Positions 1-9,131 of a stretch of DNA of 48,984 nucleotides are shown piece by piece; the stretch's first letter is position 1; each line of letters opens with the position of its first letter. This DNA is from Prochlorococcus sp. AG-363-P01 (GTDB taxonomy: Bacteria > Cyanobacteriota > Cyanobacteriia > PCC-6307 > Cyanobiaceae): NCBI GenBank assembly GCA_003278225.1, contig QCGC01000009.1, positions 1-48,984 of the forward strand, read 5' to 3'. The notes under the pieces were generated by a model. That model was not told where the DNA came from. It did no database searches and saw nothing but the letters and a program-made list of their open reading frames with translations. The position numbers were made by a program, and so were the translations under genes.

Positions 1-648
1 TTTGGTTTAAAGATAGTTAAGTAAGAGTTTAATGAGAGCCTAAAGAATGTAATTGGGGGCTGTATCACCTATTAATCTAATAAGATTTTTTAAACCACTT
101 ACAAAAATTTAAAGTAAGCTGATATTTAATCAAAAGTTTGAATTATTTTATATTTTTTAGATAGTAGACTTATAGTAACAATGAGATTTAATTCTATTAG
201 AATTTATAGTCTAATAAAGCTTGTGTTCGAAGAGCTAGGATTGATAGAAATATATTTTTGGTTAAAGCCTAAAGTTTCTAAGACATTGAATAAAGAAAAA
301 GCATATGTTAAATAGATTATTCAATCATAAATAATATTTTGAGAAGCTATTCATATTCAATTGAAAAACTATAGGGCGCAAGATATTTTAATGGGTTAAA
401 ATTAATACCTTAGTAAGATTAAAAGAAAATAATCATGTTATTTGCAGTTAAAATGATTAGACTCTCTGATCAGAATATAAAGTTTAAATTAGATAATTAT
501 CTATTACATAGATTAGCAAGTATCGCATTAAGATTGGCGACGTTCAACTGTCTATACAATATAATTTTGGTAAAGTTTGAATGGAATTGATTTAGGATTC
601 ATTACCTCCTATTATTTTTCAAAGTAAGGCTTTGTCAGCATAGCTATC
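1..648. other. AT-rich stretch without a convincing gene
   Basis: This leader to the first glycosyltransferase is very AT-rich and has stops in all frames at short intervals. The only open frame I would mention is 44 codons at 181-315 on the plus strand, starting with ATG. It has no recognisable motif and no clear ribosome binding site, so it may be chance or a relic. No tRNA-like fold, repeat array or terminator was seen. Confidence 0.4.
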
Positions 649-1824
649 ATGATCATATATATTCACAACTTAAACCATAGGAAGTCTGGAGGATCGCATT
701 CCCAAAAAATCCTAACAGAATTGATCATAAACCAAAAGGGAAAAGTGATTAAAATCAAAAGATGTGGTTGGTTTAACTTCTTTTACGGTGCTTTTAAAAA
801 CGGATTATTTGAGATTAGCAAAGGTAATATATATATCCTACACTCGTTGGACACTACATCCAAATTCAAACTATTTGGTATTAACTTTAACACTGCATTT
901 TTTAAACATGTTATTAATAGATTTATGTTAAATATACTTCTAAAAAGAGGTTTACAATCTTTGCGTAGCCAAAAATCGAAAATAATATGTGAACTGGTAG
1001 ATTCATCCACAATAAATTCATTATCAAAATTCTTCTACAATTCTAAAATAGCTTTGTTACTAAGGTCTTCTCCTCATTGCTTAATTTGGTCTAACTCATA
1101 CTTATTAAAGCATAATATAATTGAATGTGTTAATCAAGCAGATATCTTAATATCTGCCAGCCAAGATGTGTACGATATGTGGGTAGAAATTTCAAAAAAT
1201 ATAGATATTCCTTTTTTCAGACTAAATGTGCCAATCCCTACAAAAAATCTTCTGAACCTTTCTCATGTAGATGAAGCCCTTAATACATTTATTTGTATAT
1301 GTGGCTCAGTTGGTCCTAGGAAGGGAATCCTTCTTATGATTGATGCCATAGGAAGTTATTCCAAGGATTTACAGCAAAGGTCGAAGCTAGTAGTTTTTGG
1401 TGATGTGCAAATTGCAATGAGAAAATTATTAACCAAAAAGTTAGATTTATACAAACCCTATTTGGAACTGGAGCTTAAGGGCTATCAGAATGAACCTTAT
1501 GATTTAAGTATAAACAGGTATAAGTCAGCATTTGTATTCGGATCCTTTTGCGAAAATCAAAGTCGAGCTCAATTGGAGGCAGCTAAATATAAATTGCCTA
1601 TGTTTGTAAACATCAAAGGAATTTCTTCCGAACTACTTGCAAATAGTTCACTTAACCTACGGTTATTCGCATCAACTAAGAATTTAATTTACCAGCTAAA
1701 GGTCTTTTTCAAAGAAAAGGATTCTAAGAACAACCATTCTCTTCATGAATCAACAGATTTCACATGCAACGGCACTATTGATCAGGTAAAAAGGCAATTA
1801 ATTGAATTTGAAAGTTTAGAATAA
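649..1824 (+). CDS. Glycosyltransferase, GT-B fold (group 1-like)
   Basis: Probable cytoplasmic sugar transferase for surface-glycan assembly; donor and acceptor cannot be read from sequence. The N-terminal half is poorly conserved. The C-terminal half shows the GT-B donor domain: a glycine-rich strand ICGSVGPRKG near residue 215, then a late acidic stretch with CENQSRAQLEAAKYKLP near 305, resembling the GT4 E-x7-E region. Length (391 aa) is normal for a GT4 enzyme. The ATG at 649 is the first in frame; no strong Shine-Dalgarno is visible, which is common here. It is 44 bp upstream of an FkbM-like methyltransferase on the same strand, so the pair may be co-transcribed. Very AT-rich codon use, as in the rest of the island. 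Confidence 0.7.
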   Translation: MIIYIHNLNHRKSGGSHSQKILTELIINQKGKVIKIKRCGWFNFFYGAFKNGLFEISKGNIYILHSLDTTSKFKLFGINFNTAFFKHVINRFMLNILLKRGLQSLRSQKSKIICELVDSSTINSLSKFFYNSKIALLLRSSPHCLIWSNSYLLKHNIIECVNQADILISASQDVYDMWVEISKNIDIPFFRLNVPIPTKNLLNLSHVDEALNTFICICGSVGPRKGILLMIDAIGSYSKDLQQRSKLVVFGDVQIAMRKLLTKKLDLYKPYLELELKGYQNEPYDLSINRYKSAFVFGSFCENQSRAQLEAAKYKLPMFVNIKGISSELLANSSLNLRLFASTKNLIYQLKVFFKEKDSKNNHSLHESTDFTCNGTIDQVKRQLIEFESLE

Positions 1825-1868
1825 ATAATTTTACATCTTTTTTCATAATATAAATTAAAAGTCTTATA

Positions 1869-2657
1869 ATGCTTAAAGATGACCTTTTTGCTTTGAATTC
1901 TATTACAAGACCACTTTGGGCTTTGAAAAATAAATATGAAAAAACGAAGCTTGAATTAATTAATAAAAAAATTATTGAGCATAATAGTCTAGATAAACTT
2001 ATGGCTTTTGATGACTATTTATTCAATTTTAAGTTAATAGAATATGAGAATTTATATCAACCAGGAAAAAAATTGATTGGATTATATGAGTATGAAGTAA
2101 AGAGTTTTATTCTCAATAATTTAGCCGATCGTCAATATAATAATCTAGTATCAATAGGAGCCAGTGATGGATTAGAAGCAAGAAGATATGCAGGTCTATT
2201 GAATATACTAAATGTTGAATTGTATGACACAGATAAGTCAATCTATCATGACTGTTGGAAGCACCTTTTTGAGGGATATAAACTTGAATGCCATGCTAGT
2301 GTTAACGCTAATTCGAATATTCAGTGCCTACAAGATAAACATAATAAGTCATTGGTTTTCATTGATATTGAAGGTTACGAATTTGAGTTTCTAAAAAATC
2401 AACTACATACATGGAATAATTGTGATGTAATAGTAGAAGTTCATACAGGTGATATGTTTGATATAAATTATGAATGGAATAATCAAACTGATATTAAATC
2501 TAAAGGCTTTATTCCAATAGTTTCAGAGTTCTATAAATCAAAAAAAGTCATGAACTGGGTGAATAAGGCCTTACCCTTTTTGAGCGATAGAGATGCTAAT
2601 AGACTTCTATACGAAATACGAACATTTTCAATCGGATGGTGTTATATAGAAGTATGA
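1869..2657 (+). CDS. FkbM-like SAM-dependent methyltransferase
   Basis: Likely methylates a sugar hydroxyl of the surface glycan. The Rossmann SAM-binding loop is seen as LVSIGASDGLEARR near residues 93-106, and the FkbM-type motif FIDIEGYEFEFL near 164-175, where the acidic residues follow the pattern of that family. The first ~90 residues are a charged, mostly helical extension of unknown role. Length 262 aa fits the family. It follows the glycosyltransferase on the same strand and converges with the WbqC-like gene at 2821. Family assignment rests on these two motifs; the substrate is unknown. Confidence 0.6.
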   Translation: MLKDDLFALNSITRPLWALKNKYEKTKLELINKKIIEHNSLDKLMAFDDYLFNFKLIEYENLYQPGKKLIGLYEYEVKSFILNNLADRQYNNLVSIGASDGLEARRYAGLLNILNVELYDTDKSIYHDCWKHLFEGYKLECHASVNANSNIQCLQDKHNKSLVFIDIEGYEFEFLKNQLHTWNNCDVIVEVHTGDMFDINYEWNNQTDIKSKGFIPIVSEFYKSKKVMNWVNKALPFLSDRDANRLLYEIRTFSIGWCYIEV

Positions 2658-2820
2658 GGAAAAGTTAAGCTTATTGCTAAATCCTTAGTTAAATATCGCC
2701 AGTAGTGAGATTCTACTCAGAAATGAATTCAAAAGCAGAGCAAAATTTATTGATGTAATAGAAGGAGGGGTGATTTATATTTTATCGGCTATTATTAGAT
2801 CATTAATTACTTTATAAGAC

Positions 2821-3564
2821 TCATTTAATATTTTTTTCTTCTATGGCTTTTCTCTCTTCTAAAGTTAAGAACTTGTTAGAAGAAATTAAATATTTATTGA
2901 ATGAAGATAGCCCTATGCAAGCGACAATATCAATAAAAGATAGGTTAGGTATAAAATCTTTAGAAGGCTGATTATAAGGCTGACTTATAAACTGTTGGTA
3001 TTGGTAATTATAGGAAGAATTGTTCATTGCATATTGATGATTATAAGAATAACTATTAAAGGCAGAAAGGTAACTATCTGCCTTTAATTCATACAATATT
3101 GACTCCACTAAGTCATTAGACCTTCCCTTTTTATTAATCGATGAAGAAAGCAGTATTTTAGGAGTAGGTATATACTTCCGAAGTTTATCGAATACAGCCA
3201 TTTGAAAATCGATGACTCTAAGAGGCTTCTCCCAGGGCAAGTCAGATATTAAACTTGAAATCTCTGCAAAACCTTTATATTTGGAATAAATCATTTGGAT
3301 TCCTCTCAAATATTTATCTCTAATTTTATTATTTGCCAACAAAATTAGATCCGAATATTGAACATATTCCTTGCCTGTGTGTTGATAAGGAATAGTAATA
3401 TATCCAACCTTATTTTTAGAAACTATTATCCTATTCCTGTTAGATAGGTCATTACGTGTATATGGTTGGTCATCATAAAGTACAAATATATCTGCACTAC
3501 TTAAGAGAGAAAAAAATCCACCCCAGGAGAATATACTAGGACCCATAATAGCCACCCTATTCAT
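2821..3564 (-). CDS. WbqC-like family protein (paralog 1)
   Basis: Member of the WbqC-like family, common in O-antigen clusters; its biochemical role is not established as far as I know. N-terminal features match: VAIMGPSIFSWGGFF at residues 4-18, then DIFVLYDDQPYTRN and NRNRI. The C-terminus keeps the family ending (PNLSFIDI, near residue 208). The middle family motif, usually YLSGPGG, is replaced by YLSAFNS followed by about 30 residues very rich in Tyr, Asn and Gln (roughly 170-200). It is the last gene of a three-gene minus-strand operon: its ATG overlaps the stop of the preceding gene by 4 nt (ATGA). Compare the second WbqC protein at 22343, which keeps the middle motif but lacks this ending. 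Confidence 0.65.
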   Translation of the reverse strand: MNRVAIMGPSIFSWGGFFSLLSSADIFVLYDDQPYTRNDLSNRNRIIVSKNKVGYITIPYQHTGKEYVQYSDLILLANNKIRDKYLRGIQMIYSKYKGFAEISSLISDLPWEKPLRVIDFQMAVFDKLRKYIPTPKILLSSSINKKGRSNDLVESILYELKADSYLSAFNSYSYNHQYAMNNSSYNYQYQQFISQPYNQPSKDFIPNLSFIDIVACIGLSSFNKYLISSNKFLTLEERKAIEEKNIK

Positions 3565-4835
3565 TTTATTATACCTATACCTAAAAAATTAGAAGACCAA
3601 ATATATTTCAACCTAAAATTGCGTATAGATTTCTTTAAGTCTATATTTATCCTCGCTCTTTCCTTCTCTATTAGAAATGTCAGAATAATTCTTGGTAGCG
3701 ATATTAAAAGGCCTATAAATACCTGAGGTATAAAGATAAGTATTGAAGTTGCAGGTGAATTATCTATAATCCAACTAGCAATAGATGTAGAAGCTGGAAA
3801 TTCCTTCGGGGTAATTTGTCCTTTTTCAAGTTTAGGTAGTTGCGAGTAAATTGGGTGATCAGGTCTAGCTTCCTGATCTATGTAATTGGGATTAGGTGTT
3901 ATCCTGTTACTATAAATGATTTCTGAAGATGTTTTATATGATAAGGAGTTTTCCTCTTCTTTAAATGGTTCAAAAATCATGCTTCTTTTTTTCATGATAT
4001 AGGCTTCTATCGAGGTGCTACAACATGCGTGTATTAAAATTGAGGATGCAAAGATCCAAAAAAGCACATTATCATCAGATAATACTACTACTCTTGAGCC
4101 TTTAAATTCTTTTTTTGCTTTAGCACGAGATTCATTGGGATGGCAGCGATAAATAATAGTGTCATATGAGTTAAGCAAATTAGATTCTATTAGAAATGAT
4201 TTTACCTTAATAAAACGCTTTTTATGCTTACTAATGAATTCACTTAGCTGATTAAATCCCTTTTTATCATTTGCAAAATATAATTTTTGTAGGTCATTTA
4301 AATCTAGACCTTTAGGTGGATTGGCATATGAAAAATTACTATTAAATAAAGCAAATTTTCCATAAGACTTCCTTATTTTGCTAATATCTTTAAAGTATAT
4401 CTTTTCAATATTCATTAGAATATCTATTCTTGGATTACCTGTGAATTTAACCTTTTCCTTCCCAAGCCTTTTTGACAATGAATTGTAGTCCTTTAAAGTG
4501 GAGGCAAATGCAGAACTTATAATATTTGAGCCGTCACCAAATCTAGTGTCATTATCTGAGTACCTATCAAAATACTCTTCCTCAATGAATGTCACTTTCG
4601 ACCCTTTTTTTATTTTTCGAGTTATAAACGGAATAAAATCTTTTTGTAGTGACTTATGAAAGATTGTACATCTAAATTGACTAAATCGTAAAATCAAAGG
4701 CAATAGATTTTTGGGTAAAATTAGAAAAAGATATTTTTCACAACTATTCTTTTTTAAAATTAATTTAATTATTGCCAACCTAGCATCAACTTCTCGATTG
4801 TAATTTTCTATTGGGAAGAAAATGATTTTGGTCAT
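3561..4835 (-). CDS. Surface carbohydrate biosynthesis protein, GT-B-like
   Basis: Resembles the bacterial 'surface carbohydrate biosynthesis protein' group (TIGR04396-like), related to GT-B glycerophospho- or glycosyltransferases. Seen: an N-terminal FFPIENYNREVDARL (residues 5-19), matching the usual FLPIE-x-RELDA opening; a central GNPRIDIL near 133; and a late HACCSTSIEAYIMKKRSMIF near 265-284, comparable with the HS-x-C-TT-x-EA donor-site motif of that group. A hydrophobic stretch near residue 370 (FIPQVFIGLLISL) may anchor it to the membrane. Middle gene of an ATGA-coupled operon with a PseG-like hydrolase upstream and a WbqC-like protein downstream, so it probably handles the product of the nonulosonic acid route. 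Acceptor unknown. Confidence 0.55.
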   Translation of the reverse strand: MTKIIFFPIENYNREVDARLAIIKLILKKNSCEKYLFLILPKNLLPLILRFSQFRCTIFHKSLQKDFIPFITRKIKKGSKVTFIEEEYFDRYSDNDTRFGDGSNIISSAFASTLKDYNSLSKRLGKEKVKFTGNPRIDILMNIEKIYFKDISKIRKSYGKFALFNSNFSYANPPKGLDLNDLQKLYFANDKKGFNQLSEFISKHKKRFIKVKSFLIESNLLNSYDTIIYRCHPNESRAKAKKEFKGSRVVVLSDDNVLFWIFASSILIHACCSTSIEAYIMKKRSMIFEPFKEEENSLSYKTSSEIIYSNRITPNPNYIDQEARPDHPIYSQLPKLEKGQITPKEFPASTSIASWIIDNSPATSILIFIPQVFIGLLISLPRIILTFLIEKERARINIDLKKSIRNFRLKYIWSSNFLGIGIIK

Positions 4836-5749
4836 GAGCCTTTAAGCAAATCCTTAATAAAAGAAAAACAATCACCTATTTGATCTAGCATAAGGTCCTT
4901 AGAAGGCTTGAATGCATTGATATCGCAAGCTTGGAAATTATTCTGTTGATCAATAAAGCCAAATGGAAGTCCATAACCACTATATACGAATCCATGACAA
5001 TCATAATATGTAGTTGATTCTGGAACTGATATTAAAAGTGGCCTACTGCCTTTCGATAAAGCTTGATAGCTGGTCCAACCGCCTGTTGTGACTGTAAAAG
5101 TTGAGAGTGATAAGTATTCTATGAATAACTCTTCTGGAAGTAGGTCAAGGGCCAAGAAACTCTTAACTCCTTGATAGTTATTATCTAGTCCTGCTTTATG
5201 CTTCGAGATTACAACAATTTTTGGTTCAGATAAACTTGAAAAGAGAGACTCTACAACCTTAATATAAATATCTAAATTTATACCACTTCCCAAGTGAATC
5301 AAATAATCTATATTTTTCTTTTTTAGTATTGGGTCACTAGATATAGGACAATATTGGAGTCCAAAAAAATTATTGCTTTTTCCTGATTTATCATGAATTG
5401 GGTTATGATCAGCTAAAGGTGTCCAATCTATTGTAAAGATGTTGGAGGCACTTAGGGACCTACCAATTAAATCATCGACAACTAATACGTTTTTAGAATA
5501 TTGGCTTATCTTAAGAATATAATCATCTGAAATTAGAAAGGAATCAATTATTATCAGCTGTATATCATTAACTTTAATAGCACTATTGATTCTAGAAAGA
5601 GTAATATCCAAGGATATATTGTCTAATAAATATTCATCAATTTCAAAACCGACTGGTTCCAATCTTCTTATAAGTGCATTAACTCTCTTTACATGGCCAT
5701 TGCCAATGTCTTTGGAGCAGTCAACTATAGTTATTATCTTAGGCATCAT
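4832..5749 (-). CDS. pseG: PseG/SpsG-like UDP-sugar hydrolase
   Basis: Likely removes UDP from a UDP-2,4-diacetamido-trideoxyhexose to free the sugar that a NeuB-family synthase then condenses with phosphoenolpyruvate. The GT-B-like N-terminal loop IGNGHVKR places a His at residue 19, the position of the catalytic His in PseG. The family pattern VIDSY...VDD appears as IIIDSFLISDD (near 66) and VLVVDDL (near 87). A glycine-rich TTGGWTSYQAL near 217 fits the UDP-binding half. Length 305 aa is slightly over a typical PseG. Two adjacent ATG codons open the frame. It heads the minus-strand operon pseG-like, surface carbohydrate gene, wbqC-like, away from pseB/pseC, with a plus-strand methyltransferase gene between. 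Exact sugar is inferred. Confidence 0.6.
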   Translation of the reverse strand: MMPKIITIVDCSKDIGNGHVKRVNALIRRLEPVGFEIDEYLLDNISLDITLSRINSAIKVNDIQLIIIDSFLISDDYILKISQYSKNVLVVDDLIGRSLSASNIFTIDWTPLADHNPIHDKSGKSNNFFGLQYCPISSDPILKKKNIDYLIHLGSGINLDIYIKVVESLFSSLSEPKIVVISKHKAGLDNNYQGVKSFLALDLLPEELFIEYLSLSTFTVTTGGWTSYQALSKGSRPLLISVPESTTYYDCHGFVYSGYGLPFGFIDQQNNFQACDINAFKPSKDLMLDQIGDCFSFIKDLLKGS

Positions 5750-5985
5750 ATTCGAGTCTGAAGCTATAGTAGTTAGTTATGGTCGATTTTAATTGATTCA
5801 ACAACATGAATCTTTTTTTTGCACTATAATCATATTAGCAAATATTACGTTGATTAGTCTGATTGGTATTGCTGCAAATAAAATTTATTACCTAAGTCTT
5901 CATTGTTTGACTTGCTTTACTAAGTAAATATAAATTGTTGAGATTTTAAAAATAATTTATTATACTTTTTTTAAAGTTTCAATTT

Positions 5986-6960
5986 ATGTTGAATGAACAA
6001 CACATTGCTTTCAACTTGCATTATACAAAAGCTTTATTAGACTTGATTTGTACACCCAGGCCTGGGCGGAAAACGATTCTTATCAATAGGAAAATGGCGT
6101 ATCAAAACCTAATACCTTGGCAATTAAAAATTATCGCAAAACTTTTGCTTACAAGTCTTAATATTAGATACGCTTTCTGGCAGAAAGTAGGTCTTTTCCG
6201 TCATGGCGCAATGGATAATGTTGATTATGCAATGCGAGTCTTTTATTCTCACTTGGATCGAGCTGGATTGACTACCGATCAGATCAATAGTCAAACTATT
6301 TTAGAGATAGGACCTGGAGATAGTATTTCTACAGCAATAATAGCAGCCTCATATTCGGCAAAAACAATACTTTTGGATAATTCTTCTATGGCGAATAATG
6401 ATTACAAGTTTTACCAGAGACTATCTAATAGAATTTACGACGTTGGTGTTATCCCACCAAATATAGCCTCTAATGATTCACTAAATGATATTCTAAATGC
6501 TTGCAACTCTAAATACATTACTAATGGATTAGATGGATTAAGTTTAATTCCAGACTCTTCTGTCAAGTATATTTTTTCACATGCTGTTCTGGAACATATA
6601 AGGAAGTCTGAATTTGTAGATACTATGTCTCAATGCAGAAGGATACTATCAAATGATGGTATAGTTTCACATAGAGTGGATTTAGCTGATCACTTAGGAG
6701 GTGGACTAAATAATTTACGTTTCAACGCAAGACTATGGGAATCAAATTTATTTGCTAATTCGGGATTTTATACTAATAGATTAAGGTTTTCGGAGATCCT
6801 TAAAATTTGTGAGGACGTGGGCTTCAAAGTAATTTCAAAGCAATTGGTTTATTGGGATCAACTTCCTATAAAACGTAACCAATTAAGTCCAGAATTCAGA
6901 TCATTTTCTAATGAAGAACTTTGTATAAAGATGTTTGATATTATTCTCAAAAAGGCATAG
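5986..6960 (+). CDS. Class I SAM-dependent methyltransferase
   Basis: SAM-binding motif I is clear as ILEIGPGDS near residue 106. A post-motif segment VKYIFSHAVLEHI near 190 matches the usual 'sh.vlEHi' helix of Methyltransf_11-type enzymes. The 80-residue N-terminal extension is helical, and an ILINRKM segment precedes a possible internal start, so the true start could lie downstream. Substrate is likely a sugar or lipid-linked intermediate, judged only from context. It is a single plus-strand gene between two minus-strand nonulosonic acid blocks, with about 90-240 bp of non-coding DNA on each side, so it probably has its own promoter. Confidence 0.6.
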   Translation: MLNEQHIAFNLHYTKALLDLICTPRPGRKTILINRKMAYQNLIPWQLKIIAKLLLTSLNIRYAFWQKVGLFRHGAMDNVDYAMRVFYSHLDRAGLTTDQINSQTILEIGPGDSISTAIIAASYSAKTILLDNSSMANNDYKFYQRLSNRIYDVGVIPPNIASNDSLNDILNACNSKYITNGLDGLSLIPDSSVKYIFSHAVLEHIRKSEFVDTMSQCRRILSNDGIVSHRVDLADHLGGGLNNLRFNARLWESNLFANSGFYTNRLRFSEILKICEDVGFKVISKQLVYWDQLPIKRNQLSPEFRSFSNEELCIKMFDIILKKA

Positions 6961-7052
6961 ATAATTATAAGTTATATTTAACTACCACCTAAAATAACGA
7001 GGAAGCGCAGTTCTAGTTTGCTATGAAATAGTTAAAAAATATCTATAAATGA

Positions 7053-8054
7053 TCATAACTGCTGAAAATCATCTTCCTTTAGTTGCTCGCCTTTCTTCAC
7101 AGTTTTTATTAAGTACTTACCTAAAAATTCATTTAATCTCGTTGGGGATATTCCATCGCCAGGTCTTGAAAAAGTCAGATCATCTTCATTTAGAATAACA
7201 CTTGACATATCTCTGGCATAAACTATTGATAATAGTGCATCATTCGAGGTTTTTAACTCTGATTTTGATGGTTCAATTAACGCTGAACCTAATATTACAG
7301 AGACTCTTCTAATTGCCTTTACATATTCATTTAATTCCTTTGGTGTAATTGAAAAATGATGATCTGGACCCTTCAAGTTGTGATCTAATGTATAGTGCTT
7401 TTCTATAAATGTTGCTCCTAGTATAGTACTAGCTACAGCTGAAAAAGATCCAATGGTATGATCGCTAAACCCTACTGGTACTTTGTATTTATCTCTTAGC
7501 GATATCATCCTTTTCAAATTTACATTATTATCATCGGTGGGATATGACGAGGTGCAATGCAAAAGAGTGACTTTATCGTCAGTTGAGAATACATTCATTG
7601 CTTGATCTATTTCTCGCTCCCCAGCCATTCCTGTTGAAATAATCACTTCTAGTCCTGTAGACCTCATATATTTAATTAGTGATAGGTTTGAAAGAAAATC
7701 AGAACCATTCTTGATTTTTTTACAACCTAGCCTAACGAGATCATCTACACCTATTTCACTTGTTGGAGTTGATAGAAATTCAATTGAATGTTTATCACAG
7801 ACTTCTTTAGCCCGACTCAAAAATTGATAATCTATCTCGTATCTCTTAAACATATCGAATTGAGATTCTATAACCTCAACACCTTGGGAAAGATATGTAT
7901 AAGTTAAGTCTTTATCTGTTAAAAAGTCTTCTGTCTTATAGTTTTGGAATTTGATTGCATCACAACCTGCTAGAGCTGCTTGTTCAATCAACTCCTCCGC
8001 TATCTCGATAGAACCATTATGATTAATTCCCACTTCAGCTACAATAAATACCAT
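7053..8054 (-). CDS. NeuB-family nonulosonate synthase
   Basis: Condenses a 6-carbon aminosugar with phosphoenolpyruvate to a 9-carbon nonulosonic (sialic-like) acid. The TIM-barrel start VAEVGINHNG, the DAIKFQNYK strand, STGMAGEREI, LHCTSSYPTDDNNVNL, the GFSDHTIG loop and the IEKHYTLD metal-site motif are all visible, followed by an SAF/antifreeze-like domain near the C-terminus (PGDGISPTRL). These features look more like the NeuB/LegI branch than PseI, which normally opens with AELSANH. An in-frame TTG lies 15 nt upstream at 8069; I prefer the ATG at 8054, which begins at the conserved strand. It follows a reductase-like gene by 33 bp in a minus-strand operon with pseB and pseC upstream. 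Confidence 0.85.
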   Translation of the reverse strand: MVFIVAEVGINHNGSIEIAEELIEQAALAGCDAIKFQNYKTEDFLTDKDLTYTYLSQGVEVIESQFDMFKRYEIDYQFLSRAKEVCDKHSIEFLSTPTSEIGVDDLVRLGCKKIKNGSDFLSNLSLIKYMRSTGLEVIISTGMAGEREIDQAMNVFSTDDKVTLLHCTSSYPTDDNNVNLKRMISLRDKYKVPVGFSDHTIGSFSAVASTILGATFIEKHYTLDHNLKGPDHHFSITPKELNEYVKAIRRVSVILGSALIEPSKSELKTSNDALLSIVYARDMSSVILNEDDLTFSRPGDGISPTRLNEFLGKYLIKTVKKGEQLKEDDFQQL

Positions 8055-8087
8055 TTTACTTTCTAGCAAATGAAGTTTATAGTATGT

Positions 8088-9014
8088 CTATTTTATCTTA
8101 TGAAAGGAGTTAAAATGAGCAATATAATTTTTCATGTAGCTTCTAATTCCATCTGAAAGAGAATGAAGAGCATATTTTCCAAAGAGAGCAACTGACTGTT
8201 CATTATCAAGGATAGATGAATTAATTTCATCTTTGCGTTTTCCTAGGAGTTGAACGTTGGCTTTCAATTCTGTAATTTCCTCTATAACGCCAATTAATTT
8301 TTTAATTGTGCAAGATGTTCCACTTGCCAAATTTAGAAGCTCAGGGCCAGAATATTCTGGTTTCATATATGAATCTATAGCATAAATTAAGTCATCTATA
8401 TAAATATAATCTCTAGTTGATTCTCCATTATTCCTAATCTTTATTGTTTCTCTACTATGAATCCGATTTATAACTATTGGAATTATTCCTTGAATATCAT
8501 TTTTCTTCAAATGAAAGCCATATGGATTTGATATTCTTGCAATTCGTGCGAAGCCCTGTTTATAGTCATTTACTCTACTTCTTAGGTAATCTTCTTGAGT
8601 TAATTTTATTTTGCCGTGCTTTGACAAAGGAATGCATTCACTTGTCTCCTTTGCAGAAATCTTTCCTGTCTCACCATAAACAGCTGAGCTAGAAGCAAAG
8701 AAAAAGCGGTCTACACCTTCTTTAATACAGCCATCTACAATATCAACAAAGTTTGAGATTAATTTTTCTTCGGATCCCAAACTTTTTATAGGGAATCCAG
8801 CCGGTAACAAATAATAAAAATCTGTAACACCTTTTGTAAATGGAGAAATTGAAGCCCATGTTGAAAACTCTCCAGTAATAGGCCTATTAGAGTTAGAATT
8901 AATATTGTAGTCAGTTCTTGTAAGCACAATACATTCGACCCCCTTTCCCCATAGATATAGTGATAAACTCTTACCTATTAGGCCCCCTCCACCAAGTATT
9001 AGTGCTTTACTCAT
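8088..9014 (-). CDS. NAD-dependent epimerase/dehydratase-like, catalytic Tyr replaced
   Basis: Extended short-chain dehydrogenase fold: a dinucleotide-binding GGGGLIG loop at residues 8-14, FFFASSSAVYGE near 104-115, and RDYIYIDDL near 200. The usual Y-x3-K catalytic pair is altered: alignment of SKHGKIKL with the common SPYGRSKL puts His at 133 where Tyr is expected, while Lys137 is kept. It may be a low-activity enzyme, use another proton donor, or act as a binding partner. The gene sits between pseC (117 bp upstream) and the NeuB-family synthase (33 bp downstream), so it likely modifies an intermediate of that route. Product identity unknown. Confidence 0.6.
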   Translation of the reverse strand: MSKALILGGGGLIGKSLSLYLWGKGVECIVLTRTDYNINSNSNRPITGEFSTWASISPFTKGVTDFYYLLPAGFPIKSLGSEEKLISNFVDIVDGCIKEGVDRFFFASSSAVYGETGKISAKETSECIPLSKHGKIKLTQEDYLRSRVNDYKQGFARIARISNPYGFHLKKNDIQGIIPIVINRIHSRETIKIRNNGESTRDYIYIDDLIYAIDSYMKPEYSGPELLNLASGTSCTIKKLIGVIEEITELKANVQLLGKRKDEINSSILDNEQSVALFGKYALHSLSDGIRSYMKNYIAHFNSFHKIK

Positions 9015-9131
9015 GGGACATGGATAGTCGAATCATGATTATATAATTGATTAGTTAAGTCAAAATCGTTATTTTTCATTGAATTAAAATTGCTTGTAAT
9101 AATTTAGTGTTTTTTTAGACAATAAAAGAGT

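Noticed and set aside
181-315. 44-codon ORF as a gene
   Set aside because: No ribosome binding site, motif or composition signal; similar frames are expected by chance in DNA this AT-rich.
2770-2817. 15-residue ORF after a strong purine-rich GAAGGAGG element
   Set aside because: The spacing from the element to GTG is too short for a good start, and nothing downstream suggests a leader peptide.
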